Shown piece after piece: positions 8,307 to 17,200 of a stretch of DNA of 64,000 bases (its first letter is position 1; each line of letters begins with the position of its first letter). The position numbers were made by a program, and so were the translations under genes. Source of the DNA: Bradyrhizobium archetypum (GTDB lineage: Bacteria > Pseudomonadota > Alphaproteobacteria > Rhizobiales > Xanthobacteraceae); assembly GCF_013114835.1 (NCBI RefSeq), contig NZ_JAAVLW010000005.1, positions 248,001-312,000 on the forward strand, given 5' to 3'. The notes beneath the pieces are model-generated. The model was not told where the DNA came from. It made no database searches and was given only the letters and a program-made list of their open reading frames with translations.

Positions 8307-8369
8307 CATGCATCTGCATCTAAATTAGATGCATTTGCATGTAGTCGTCAAGGTCGATGCAATTGCATC
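8307..8369 (-). promoter_or_regulatory. GST-sugE promoter with two palindromic operators
   Basis: A 35-base nested palindrome (8307-8341) has the perfect core TGCATCTAA-A-TTAGATGCA, and the extended 17-base arms match at 15 positions. A second perfect palindrome GATGCAATTGCATC lies at 8356-8369. On the minus strand they bracket TTGACG (8351-8346) and TAATTT (8327-8322), spaced 18 bases, a plausible sigma-70 promoter for the GST gene. The layout is that of a dimeric winged-helix repressor, MarR-like in style. No such regulator is encoded in the window. Confidence 0.75.
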
Positions 8370-8386
8370 AACAGATCTTGACCGCC

Positions 8387-9487
8387 TCAGGGCCGGGCGA
8401 TGATGCCGCCGGTCATCGGCAGTGGTACTCCGGTGGTTGCGGGGTAGCTGAGCGGCAGGCCCTTCAGGCCCCGCGCCGCCAGAAACCCGAAGGCCTGCGC
8501 TTCGATAGCGTCGGATGCCCAGCCGAGCGTGTCCGCCGCCCGCACGGTGGCGGGCGCCAGGCACTCCCGCAGCATCCGCAGCATAGTCAGATTGCGGGCG
8601 CCGCCGCCGGCCACGATCCAGTTCTTGGGTTCCTTCGGCAGCAATGGCGTCACCCGGGCAATCGCCGCGGCGGTAAAGGCGGTCAGCGTCGCCGCGCCGT
8701 CCTCCGGCGGCACATCGCCGAGCTTCAGCCCCGCAAAATCGTTGCGATCGAGCGATTTCGGCGGCGGCATCGAGAAGAACGGCATCTGCAGGGCGCGGTT
8801 GATCCAGGCTGCGTCGACCTTGCCGAGCGCCGCGGTGCGGCCTTCATGGTCGAAGCGCTGGTTCAGCCACCGGAACATGTGGTCGTCGATCAGTGCGTTG
8901 CCCGGCCCCGTGTCGCAGGCGATCAGCGTGTCGCCATCGATATAGGTGATGTTGGCGACCCCGCCGATATTGAGCACGACGGTAGGCCCTTCCCAATCCA
9001 GCGACTGGGCAAGCGCGCGGTGATAGACCGGCACAAAGGGCGCGCCTTGGCCGCCCGCTTCGACGTCGGCGGCGCGGAAATCGTACATGACGGGAATATG
9101 GATCGTCCTGGCGAGCATCTGTGCATCGCCGATCTGGACCGTCAGTTTTTTGTCGGGCCGGTGCAGCACGGTCTGGCCGTGAAAGCCGACAATGTCGATG
9201 TCGTCGAAACGCATCCGGTTCTGCGCGGTAAACGCGGCTACCGCCTCGGCATGCGCCGACGTGACCACCCGCTCGGCCTCGCGCAGGCATCCGGGCCGCG
9301 CCGTGCGATCCGGCAGGTCGGCGGCCTCGTACAGCGCCTGCCGCAACAGGCTGCGCTCCTTGTCGGTATAAGGCCGGTATCCGGACGGGCCGAGCGCATT
9401 CACCCGACGGCCATCGGTTTCGATCAAAGCGACATCGACCCCGTCGAGCGAGGTGCCGCTCATCAAACCTAATGCCGTCAACATCAT
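8387..9487 (-). CDS. anmK: Anhydro-N-acetylmuramic acid kinase
   Basis: A 366-residue ASKHA-fold cytoplasmic kinase that opens the 1,6-anhydro ring of recycled anhMurNAc and phosphorylates it to MurNAc-6-P. GLMSGTSLDGVDVAL is the N-terminal phosphate-binding motif, followed by GFHGQTVLHRP, CDTGPGNALIDD and the late ATP-site VAGGGARNLTML. Start choice: the frame stays open to 9607, but the family begins about 5 residues before GLMSG, so the ATG pair at 9484/9487 is chosen. There is no strong ribosome site. It diverges from tyrS, and an AmpR/beta-lactamase pair lies 3 kb away. Confidence 0.93.
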   Translation of the reverse strand: MMLTALGLMSGTSLDGVDVALIETDGRRVNALGPSGYRPYTDKERSLLRQALYEAADLPDRTARPGCLREAERVVTSAHAEAVAAFTAQNRMRFDDIDIVGFHGQTVLHRPDKKLTVQIGDAQMLARTIHIPVMYDFRAADVEAGGQGAPFVPVYHRALAQSLDWEGPTVVLNIGGVANITYIDGDTLIACDTGPGNALIDDHMFRWLNQRFDHEGRTAALGKVDAAWINRALQMPFFSMPPPKSLDRNDFAGLKLGDVPPEDGAATLTAFTAAAIARVTPLLPKEPKNWIVAGGGARNLTMLRMLRECLAPATVRAADTLGWASDAIEAQAFGFLAARGLKGLPLSYPATTGVPLPMTGGIIARP

Positions 9488-9664
9488 GGTAGATTGTGCC
9501 TTTGCAACGCCCTGCTCGATCCGTCCCGCCGACGACGACCAGCTTGTGCCAAACACGCACATCTTATAATGCCACAGCGCCCGGCCTTGCGGCAGCCCGT
9601 CCGCCATGGTTCCCGCAAACAGTTACAATTACAGTGAAAATAGAATGATCAAAGCAGCCCGCCC
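9488..9664. promoter_or_regulatory. Divergent anmK/tyrS intergenic region
   Basis: Contains the AT-rich stretch 9620-9650 with a TAGAAT -10-like hexamer (9641-9646) towards tyrS. The anmK frame remains open to 9607, so part of the region could be coding if anmK starts further upstream. I see no tRNA-dependent T-box features: that leader type is not expected in this lineage and no T-box sequence is present. Confidence 0.35.
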
Positions 9665-10918
9665 ATGACAAAATTTAAATCAGATTTCCTGAACATTTTA
9701 CAGGAGCGCGGCTTCATCCACCAATGCTCCGATTTTGAGGGCCTCGACGCGCTGGCGGCGAAAGGCCAGGCGATCGCCTATGTCGGCTACGACTGCACCG
9801 CGCCGTCGCTCCATATCGGCAACTACCTCACCATGATGATGCTGCACTGGCTGCAGCAGAGCGGCAATAAGCCGATTACCCTGATGGGCGGCGGCACCAC
9901 CATGGTCGGCGATCCCTCCGGCAAGGATGAAACGCGCGCCATCCGCTCGATCGAGGAGATCGAAGCCAACAAGGCCTCGATCCGCGGCGTGTTCGCGAAG
10001 GTGCTGCGGTACGGCGACGGCCCGAGCGATGCGATCATGCTCGACAATGCCGAATGGCTGACGAAGTTGAACTGGATCGAAATGCTGCGCGATATCGGCC
10101 GGCACTTTTCCGTCAACCGCATGCTGACGATGGATTCGGTCAGGCTCCGGCTCGAGCGCGAGCAGGAGATGAGCTTCATCGAATTCAACTACATGGTCTG
10201 CCAGGCCTACGACTTCGTCGAGCTGGCGCGCCGCACCGGCTGCCGGCTGCAGATGGGCGGCTCCGATCAATGGGGCAACATCGTCAACGGCGTCGATCTC
10301 GGCCGCCGCATGGGCACGCCGCAATTGTTCGCGCTGACCACGCCGCTTCTGACCACGGCGTCGGGCGCCAAGATGGGCAAGACCGCGCAGGGCGCGGTGT
10401 GGCTCAACGCCGACCAGTTCTCGCCGTACGACTTCTGGCAATACTGGCGCAACGTCGAGGACGCCGACGTCGTGAAGTTTCTAAAGCTGTTCACGATCCT
10501 GCCGATGCACGAGATCGAGAAGCTAGCGGCGCTCAAGGGCGGCGAGATCAACGAGGCCAAGAAGGTGCTGGCGACGGAAGCGACCGCGCTGCTGCACGGC
10601 CGCGACGCCGCCAACACGGCCGCCGAAACCGCGCGACAGACATTTGAGCAAGGCGCGATCGCGGAGAGCCTGCCCACCGTGGAAGTACCGCGCGGTGAGC
10701 TCGAGGCGGGCGCCGGCGTGGTGGGGCTGTTCGTGAAGGCGGGTCTCGTCACCTCGAACGGCGAGGCGCGGCGCCAGATCAAGGGCGGCGGCCTGCGCGT
10801 CAACGATGCGGCGGTAACCGACGAGAAGATGGTGCTGACGCCATCCAACCTCACGCCGGAAGGTGTCATCAAACTTTCCATGGGAAAGAAAAAGCACGTC
10901 CTGGTCAGGCCGGCCTGA
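9665..10918 (+). CDS. tyrS: Tyrosyl-tRNA synthetase
   Basis: A 417-residue class Ic aminoacyl-tRNA synthetase that charges tRNA-Tyr. The N-terminal Rossmann fold shows YVGYDCTAPSLHIGN with the HIGH-equivalent H50-I-G-N53, the tyrosine-binding NYMVCQAYDF and GGSDQWGN, and the KMSKS loop KMGKT at residues 236-240. The C-terminal S4 RNA-binding domain (about 350-415) ends VNDAAVTDEKMVL. ATG start preceded by AT-rich DNA. Length is normal for bacterial TyrS. Confidence 0.97.
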   Translation: MTKFKSDFLNILQERGFIHQCSDFEGLDALAAKGQAIAYVGYDCTAPSLHIGNYLTMMMLHWLQQSGNKPITLMGGGTTMVGDPSGKDETRAIRSIEEIEANKASIRGVFAKVLRYGDGPSDAIMLDNAEWLTKLNWIEMLRDIGRHFSVNRMLTMDSVRLRLEREQEMSFIEFNYMVCQAYDFVELARRTGCRLQMGGSDQWGNIVNGVDLGRRMGTPQLFALTTPLLTTASGAKMGKTAQGAVWLNADQFSPYDFWQYWRNVEDADVVKFLKLFTILPMHEIEKLAALKGGEINEAKKVLATEATALLHGRDAANTAAETARQTFEQGAIAESLPTVEVPRGELEAGAGVVGLFVKAGLVTSNGEARRQIKGGGLRVNDAAVTDEKMVLTPSNLTPEGVIKLSMGKKKHVLVRPA

Positions 10919-10987
10919 TCAGCCTTGCATAGGCACATTCGCTTTTGACGGTTGCGGGTAACAGCGGAAACGCGCTCCTTGTGTCTT

Positions 10988-12235
10988 ATGGAAGAAAAGA
11001 CGCCAGAGGGAGACGCGTCAGCCAAGCCGCTGAAGCCGGGGCGCGTGGCGCTCAACGTGCTGGCACTGTGCTTTACGCTGGCGCTGCTCGGCCGCGGCCT
11101 CGGCGAGAGCTTTACGGTTTTCCTCAAACCGATCTCGGAGAATTTCGGCTGGGACCGCGCAGCGGTGGTCTCGGTCTATTCGCTGACCTGGCTGGCGGGT
11201 GGGCTGATGGCCCCCGTGGTCGGCCGGCTGTTCGACCGCTATGGCCCGCGCACCGTCTATTCGCTTGGTTTGCTCCTGCTCGGCGGCGCGTTCCTGGTCG
11301 CCTCCCGCGCGCAGGCTTTGTGGCAATTGCAGTTGAGCATCGGTGTCTCCGTCGGGGTCGGCATCGCCTTCATCGGCAACGTGCCCAATTCGATCCTGCT
11401 CGGCCGCTGGTTCGGCCCTCGCCTTCCGACGGCTATGGCGATCGTCTATTCCGCGACCGGCGCAGGCGTTCTGGTGCTGCTGCCGGCGTCGCAGCTTCTG
11501 ATCGATCACGTCGGTTGGCGCGGCGCCTACCAGATCTTCGGCATCGCCGCACTTGGGCTGCTGCTGCCGTTGTTGCTGCTGCCATGGCGGCTGTTCTCGA
11601 CGGGCTCGCCGCACATCACCAGGAAGGCTGATCCCGATTTCGTCGACGGCGGCTGGACGCTCGCCAGCGCCATGCGTCACCACGCGTTCTGGGCACTGTT
11701 TTCAACCTTCTTCTTCACTGCGGTCGGCATGTACGCGATCTCGGCGCAGATCGTCGCCTATCTGATCGATGCCGGTTTCGAGCCGCTGCAGGCGGCGACC
11801 GCCTGGGGCTTTTCCGGCGTCGTGCTGCTGTTCGGCATGCTGGGCGTGACCCAGCTCGACGCCATGATCGGACGAAGGCCATCGGTTTTGCTCAGCTATG
11901 CCATCTCGATTCTAGGCATCATCCTGCTCTGGCTGTTGCAATTCTATCCGAATTTCTGGCTGCTTGGCGCCTTTGTCGTGACCTTCGGCAGCATGATCGG
12001 CTCGCGCGGGCCGCTGATCACGGCGACTGCGATGAGGATATTTCGCGGTGAACGGGTCGGCACCATCTACGGCACGATTTCGATCGGCAGCGGCCTTGGT
12101 TCGGGACTCGGCGCCTGGGCCGGCGGCCTGATCCACGACTTGACCCACAGCTATAACCCGGTAATCGCCTTCGCGCTGGTGGCGGTGGTGCTGGGGATGA
12201 TTCCGTTTTTGGTCGTGCCGGCGCTACGGCGGTAG
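10988..12235 (+). CDS. MFS transporter, oxalate/monocarboxylate-like family
   Basis: A 415-residue, twelve-helix inner-membrane carrier. GGLMAPVVGRLFDRYGPR is the MFS loop 2-3 motif, with a second-half counterpart around DAMIGRRPS, and the long helix-6/7 loop is charged. RGLGESFTVFLKPISENFGWDR resembles the N-terminal half of monocarboxylate and oxalate:formate exchangers. Start choice: the frame opens at a TTG (10952), but ATG at 10988 gives a normal short cytoplasmic tail. The substrate is unknown. Its stop abuts that of the convergent LysR gene with no bases between. Confidence 0.85.
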   Translation: MEEKTPEGDASAKPLKPGRVALNVLALCFTLALLGRGLGESFTVFLKPISENFGWDRAAVVSVYSLTWLAGGLMAPVVGRLFDRYGPRTVYSLGLLLLGGAFLVASRAQALWQLQLSIGVSVGVGIAFIGNVPNSILLGRWFGPRLPTAMAIVYSATGAGVLVLLPASQLLIDHVGWRGAYQIFGIAALGLLLPLLLLPWRLFSTGSPHITRKADPDFVDGGWTLASAMRHHAFWALFSTFFFTAVGMYAISAQIVAYLIDAGFEPLQAATAWGFSGVVLLFGMLGVTQLDAMIGRRPSVLLSYAISILGIILLWLLQFYPNFWLLGAFVVTFGSMIGSRGPLITATAMRIFRGERVGTIYGTISIGSGLGSGLGAWAGGLIHDLTHSYNPVIAFALVAVVLGMIPFLVVPALRR

Positions 12236-13150
12236 CTAAGTCCCGGCCTGCTTGCCGGGGCTCTTCTTTGTTGCTGCGATCGTTTCGAGCAGCCAGTTCT
12301 TGAATGCGAGCATCGCTGGTGTCGGTCGCCGCGAGTGCAGCGACGTAATCCAATAATCGCCGAGTGCGACTTCGACCTGAAACGGACGCACCAGCCGCCG
12401 CTGACCGATCTCGTCCTGAAACAACGCCGCCGGCAACAACGCAACGCCGAAACCACGCGCCGCGACACTGGCGATCGTGATGGATGAATCGAATACCATT
12501 CCCTTGAGGACCGGGCTCTGCAGTCCCGCGGCAGCAAACCATCGCGGCCATTCTTCCTGCCGGTAGGAACGCAGCAGCACCTCACGCTTGAGATCGGCCG
12601 GCCGGCGCAGCCTGCGAGCTAGCGCAGGCGCGCAGAACGCGCTAAATGGCGCTCCCATCAAATGGGTCGCCTCGGTGCCGTGCCAAAGGCCATCGCCGAA
12701 CCTGATTGCATAATCGAGCCCCTCCCCCGCGATGTCGATACGATTGTTGTTAGTGAACAGGCGCAAATCGATCCGCGGATGGACCTTCCTGAATGCGTCG
12801 AGCCGCGGCAACAGCCATCCCGAAGCAAAGGTACCGACCACGCCGACCGTGATGACTTCCTGGTAGTGGCCGTCTTCAAAACGATTGAGCGTTTCAGTGA
12901 GGCGGCCGAAGGCCTCGACAATGCTCGGCAGCAACAACTGTCCTTCATCGGTGAGCGCAACGCCGCGGGGCAGCCGGCGAAACAACTGTACGCCAAGCCG
13001 GTCCTCCAGCACTTTCACGTGCTGGCTGACGGCCGCCTGCGTAACCCGAAGTTCCAGGCCGGCACGGGTGAAACTGAGGTGGCGCGCGGTCGCTTCAAAG
13101 GCCCGTAGCGCATTGAGCGGAAGGTGCGAAAGCTTCGTCCGGCGCCGCAT
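12236..13150 (-). CDS. ampR: AmpR-like LysR regulator of the beta-lactamase
   Basis: A 304-residue LysR-family regulator. N-terminal winged helix: LNALRAFEATARHLSFTRAGLELRVTQAAVSQHVKVLE. The effector domain matches AmpR closely: VGVVGTFASGWLLPRL, LFTNNNRIDIAGEGLDYAIRFGDGLWHGTEA, LLRSYRQEEWPRWF and VMVFDSS-like GMVFDSSITIA. It is divergently arranged with a class A beta-lactamase 102 bases away, the classical ampR-bla layout. AmpR proteins in relatives bind UDP-MurNAc peptides as corepressor and anhydromuropeptides as inducer. That function here is inferred from similarity and context. Confidence 0.88.
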   Translation of the reverse strand: MRRRTKLSHLPLNALRAFEATARHLSFTRAGLELRVTQAAVSQHVKVLEDRLGVQLFRRLPRGVALTDEGQLLLPSIVEAFGRLTETLNRFEDGHYQEVITVGVVGTFASGWLLPRLDAFRKVHPRIDLRLFTNNNRIDIAGEGLDYAIRFGDGLWHGTEATHLMGAPFSAFCAPALARRLRRPADLKREVLLRSYRQEEWPRWFAAAGLQSPVLKGMVFDSSITIASVAARGFGVALLPAALFQDEIGQRRLVRPFQVEVALGDYWITSLHSRRPTPAMLAFKNWLLETIAATKKSPGKQAGT

Positions 13151-13252
13151 TGCTTGTCCCTAGTTTTTCTTATGCCTGCCCGCAGAACTGATCGTTTGTC
13201 AAGACAACGGCCCCGCTGCACTTTCTGCGCCGACAGCAAGAAGGGATTCGTA
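13151..13252. promoter_or_regulatory. Divergent ampR-bla control region
   Basis: 102 bases between the two start codons. TTGTC-AA-GACAA (13196-13207) is a perfect dyad in the middle. TTCT (13168-13171) and AGAA (13185-13188) form a further loose dyad. LysR-type sites usually contain T-N11-A dyads in such spacers. Which dyad AmpR uses cannot be decided by reading. AAGGGA precedes the bla ATG by 7 bases. Confidence 0.4.
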
Positions 13253-14143
13253 ATGATCACGAGAAGACAGTTTCATCTTGGATGCGGCACGGCACTGATA
13301 GCGACTGCTTTGAGCGGCCGGCAAGCGATACGCGCAGCGACCGCAAATCAACGACTGATCGACGAGATCAAGCGCCTGGAGAGCGAGAGCGGCGGCCGGC
13401 TCGGTGTCTGCGTCCTGGACACAGCAACGGATACTCGTCATGTCCATCGGGGCGACGAGCGGTTTCCGATGTGCAGCACCTTCAAGGCGCTGGCAGCCGC
13501 CGCAATCCTGGCGCGGGTGGACGCCGGCAAGGAACAATTGACGCGGCGCATAATCTTCGACGCATCCGCACTCGTCGTGTACTCACCCGTAACCGAAAAG
13601 CACGTCGGCGACGGCATGACGCTTGCTGAAATCTGCGAAGCGGCAGTAACGCGAAGCGACAACACGGCCGGAAATCTGCTGCTCGCCAACATCGGCGGTC
13701 CTCCGGGGCTGACGGCTTTCGCACGAAGTCTCGGCGACCAAGTCACGCGGTTAGACCGGAATGAGCCCTCGCTCAACGAGGCTTTGCCCGACGATCCCCG
13801 CGACACCACGACACCGAATGCGATGGCGTCCAACCTGCAGGCCCTTGTACTTGGAACGACGGCGCTGTCGACGTCATCGCGCGAGCAACTAACGGCATGG
13901 TTGGTTTCCAACAAGACCGGCGATGCGCGGTTGCGGGCAGGTTTTGCGAAAGACTGGCGCGTCGGCGACAAGACCGGCTCGGGCGCCCGAGGCACCGCCA
14001 ATGACGTCGCTGTGGTCTGGCCACCCGGCAAGGCGCCGATCGTAATCGCGACTTATCTGACCGGCGCCACCATTTCTGCCGAGCAGCAAAGTGCCACTTT
14101 GGCTTCGGTCGCGCGGGCGGTGTCGGCGATGACATCTGGCTAG
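13253..14143 (+). CDS. bla: Class A beta-lactamase with Tat-type signal
   Basis: A 296-residue serine beta-lactamase exported to the periplasm. The N-terminus MITRRQFHLG has a twin-arginine motif and hydrophobic stretch, so Tat export is likely. Active-site motifs: S75-T-F-K78 (Ambler 70-73) preceded by Cys74, S135-D-N137, E171-PSL-N175 (Ambler E166/N170) and K240-T-G242. Cys at Ambler 69 lacks the partner at 238 (KTGSGARG), so the carbapenemase-type disulfide is absent. An upstream frame extension into ampR is ignored because AAGGGA fits the ATG at 13253. Substrate range cannot be predicted. Confidence 0.94.
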   Translation: MITRRQFHLGCGTALIATALSGRQAIRAATANQRLIDEIKRLESESGGRLGVCVLDTATDTRHVHRGDERFPMCSTFKALAAAAILARVDAGKEQLTRRIIFDASALVVYSPVTEKHVGDGMTLAEICEAAVTRSDNTAGNLLLANIGGPPGLTAFARSLGDQVTRLDRNEPSLNEALPDDPRDTTTPNAMASNLQALVLGTTALSTSSREQLTAWLVSNKTGDARLRAGFAKDWRVGDKTGSGARGTANDVAVVWPPGKAPIVIATYLTGATISAEQQSATLASVARAVSAMTSG

Positions 14144-14201
14144 GTGCCAATGCACAGAGCGGTGATTTCTGCCGCAAGCGTCCGCCTGCCGCAGTGCCTG
14201 T

Positions 14202-17200
14202 CTAATTGTTCGGCGGCAGTTCGATCGGGTTGTTGTTGTTCTGCTTGCCGGTATTGAACTCGAAGATCTTGCGCAGCACGCCAGGCATCACGGCCGAAAT
14301 CGGATTGACGCGCAGCACGGGCTGGCTCGGCGTGCCGACCACCTCATAGGTCACGCCGATCAGGCCTTCATTGCTGCCACCGCCAAGAAACAGGCCGAGC
14401 ACGGGAATCTGGCCGAACATGTTGTTCAGTCCGTACATCGGAACGAAGGTGCCGCTCATCCGAACCTGATTGGCGGCGGTATCGATGCTGCCTTCGATAG
14501 TCGCGCCAATCATCGGCCCTTTCACGACGCCATCGCGGATCGATAACTGTCCGTTCTGCCGGGTGAACTCGGCTCGCAGCGCCGAGAAGGAGACGCCGCT
14601 CTGGGTGCCGGTGGAATTGCCCGCAGCCACACGGTCGAGCGAAGCCTCGCCCTTGATGGAGAAGTCGCGAACGTTGATCAGACCTTCCTTTGCGCTGGGT
14701 TCGACCGTCGGCGGCTCCAACGCGAGCGACAATTGTCCGCCAATTACTTTTGAGTACATGTCAGTGAAGCGGAAGAAGGCGCCCGCATCATTGGTCTGCA
14801 GGATGATGATGTCGCGGCCCTGCCCCGCTCCTCGGCCGCGCAGGTCCGCCGTCACGGGCGTCGCGTCGCGCCCGACCTTGCCGGACAGCGTGAAGTTCTT
14901 GACGATGCCGTTGCGGCGGGAGAACTTGCTGTCGACGCTTCGCAACGCCTCGCCGCCAAAGCCTGCGACCGCGCCGAGCTTGACGTCGATATCGAGGTCG
15001 ATATTTCGCGACTTGCTCTTGGGGTCATCCTTGCCCGAGATCGCCGATTTGAGGAAGCCGCGGCCGTCGAACACGTCGCCGCGCATCGTGACCTTGACGA
15101 CGCCATCGGCGCCCCGTTCGGCTTTCAACGTGGTCTTGTCACCGTCCGACGGCGCATAGGTCGGGAAGTTCGCCGTCAGCAGGTCGCCGTTCTGGTCGAC
15201 CTCGAGCGATCCTTTGATCGACACGCCGCCGCCTTCGACCACGATGTCCTGGAACTGGGTCGACTGTTCCTTCTTCACGACGTTGAACGTCGCCTTGCCT
15301 GCCTTGCCGGGCACCTTGACCCAGCCCGGCAGGATGTTGTCGAGCCGCAGCGAGGTCAGATCGGCCTCGATGCCGACGCGGCTGTCGTTCTCGCCGATCT
15401 TGCCGATCACCTTGATCGGGATCGAGCCGCTCACGGCAGGTCCGAGATCGATGCCGAGACGTGCGCGGCTGGCATCATCCAGCGTCGCCTGCAGGCGGAT
15501 ATCGGCGTCGCCCTCGCTCGGCTTGCGATAATCCAGCGAAGCCGCCTGTCCGTTGATCTTGACGTCGCCCTTGACCTGGTAGCCCGCATTGTTGGCGAGC
15601 ACCTTCAGCGCGTTGGCCTCCAGCTTCTGGTTCATCACCAGCTTGTCCGCGGCAAATCCGCTGAGGTCGCCAATCACGGTGTAGGTGGTGTCGGCCTTGG
15701 TCATCGAGCCCTTGACCGGCATGCCGAGCGTGATGGTCGCGGCAACCGTTCCCTTGCTGGCGTTCGGATCGACCAGCGTACCGGAGAGATCGCTGATGCG
15801 GTCGGAAGCCAGAATCTCGGCCGCGGCCGGCACCGGACAATCCACCCGGAACTTCACCCGCGATGGCGAAGGCTTCGGCGCCATGTCCGGCACCTCGAAG
15901 ATGAAATCGGAAATGTTGATCTTGCGGCCGGCGGGCGTGTCGGCAGTGCCCTGTCCGATCGTCACCGTCGCCGTTCGCCCGGTCACCCGCGCCTTCAAAT
16001 CTGCATCGCGCACCGCGGGCATGTCGTCGACCGGACGCGCAGTAACGCCGGAGGCAACGATGTTGACGGCGAGACCGTCGTCCGGAATCGGCGGCCCTTT
16101 GCGCGACAGATTGCGCACCGGCGAATTGACGCCGACCTCGATGCGCTGGAGCGTGCCGCGCTCGATCCGCTCGATCACCCATTCGCGCACTTCGGGCACG
16201 ATCAGGATTGGCCACATCCGTTTCAAGGCGGATGCCGACATCGGCGTACCGGCGAAACCGAGCTGCAGGCGCGCCTCGCCCGAATAATCGATGCTGCCGG
16301 TGCCGGCAACGCCGATCTCGCCGTTACTGATGTCGGCCTGGGTGAGCAGCACGCGCTTCCGATCGGTGTCGAACTTCATCCCGATCGCGATCCGGTTGAA
16401 GATCAGCGGCGGTTCGTTGTCGGTGCCGGCCAGGAGGATCGTGCCACCGCTAAGGCCGGCCTGCCATTCGGTGGTGGCGCCGTTCGGCGGCTCGAGGTGG
16501 CCGAGCAGCGTGATGCGGTTCGCGCCGGAAACTACCTTGAAGGGTGCAACCAGTACGCGCCGTCCGGCATCCCATTCGACACTCATCTCCGCCGAATCGA
16601 TCGGCATCGGATAGTCGGGCGTGTCGCTGTCGATGAGATGCCCCGCGCCTGCCGTGACCTTGCCGCGGAAGTAAGTCGGCACGCCGTCGCGACCGAGTTC
16701 ACCTTTCAGCTCGCCGGATAGCGGCAGCTCTGCGCTGTAGGTGAGATCCTTGACTCGCATCGCCAAGAGGATGTTGGCGGCCGGCACCTTGTCGGCGCGA
16801 AGATCGACCGAACGCACACCGTTCTGCGGCGGGCCGACCGCGACCTTCAGCGACCATGGACGCGCCCCTTCTTCGCCGAGGCTCACCGCAATACCGCCGC
16901 CGCTCGGCCGGCGCATGCTGAGGCTGATATTGTCGAACGTCCATTTGTTGCCGCGCTGCTGGTCGTCAACAACGAGATTGCCGTTCTTGAGGCCGATCTC
17001 GTTCAGATTCTGCCCGTCGAGCCCGGTCAGGCTGAGGCTGTCGAGCCAGTCGAGGCCGGCCAGCAAGCCGTTCTGCGCCGTGTCGGGTGTGGTCGTCGCC
17101 GCGCCTTGTGCTGGCGCCGGCGCCTGGCGGGGGAATGTCGGCGCGAGGCCGGCATCGCGCTTGGAAGCGACACCCGTTGCCAGCGGCTTGGCGGTGTCGC

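Noticed and set aside
9488..9607. 40-codon N-terminal extension of AnmK
   Set aside because: AnmK family members begin just before GLMSGTS; the extension has no family counterpart, though the start is not certain.
13253..14143. Carbapenemase-type class A enzyme
   Set aside because: Cys at Ambler 69 lacks the partner Cys at 238, so the defining disulfide is absent; the spectrum cannot be inferred.
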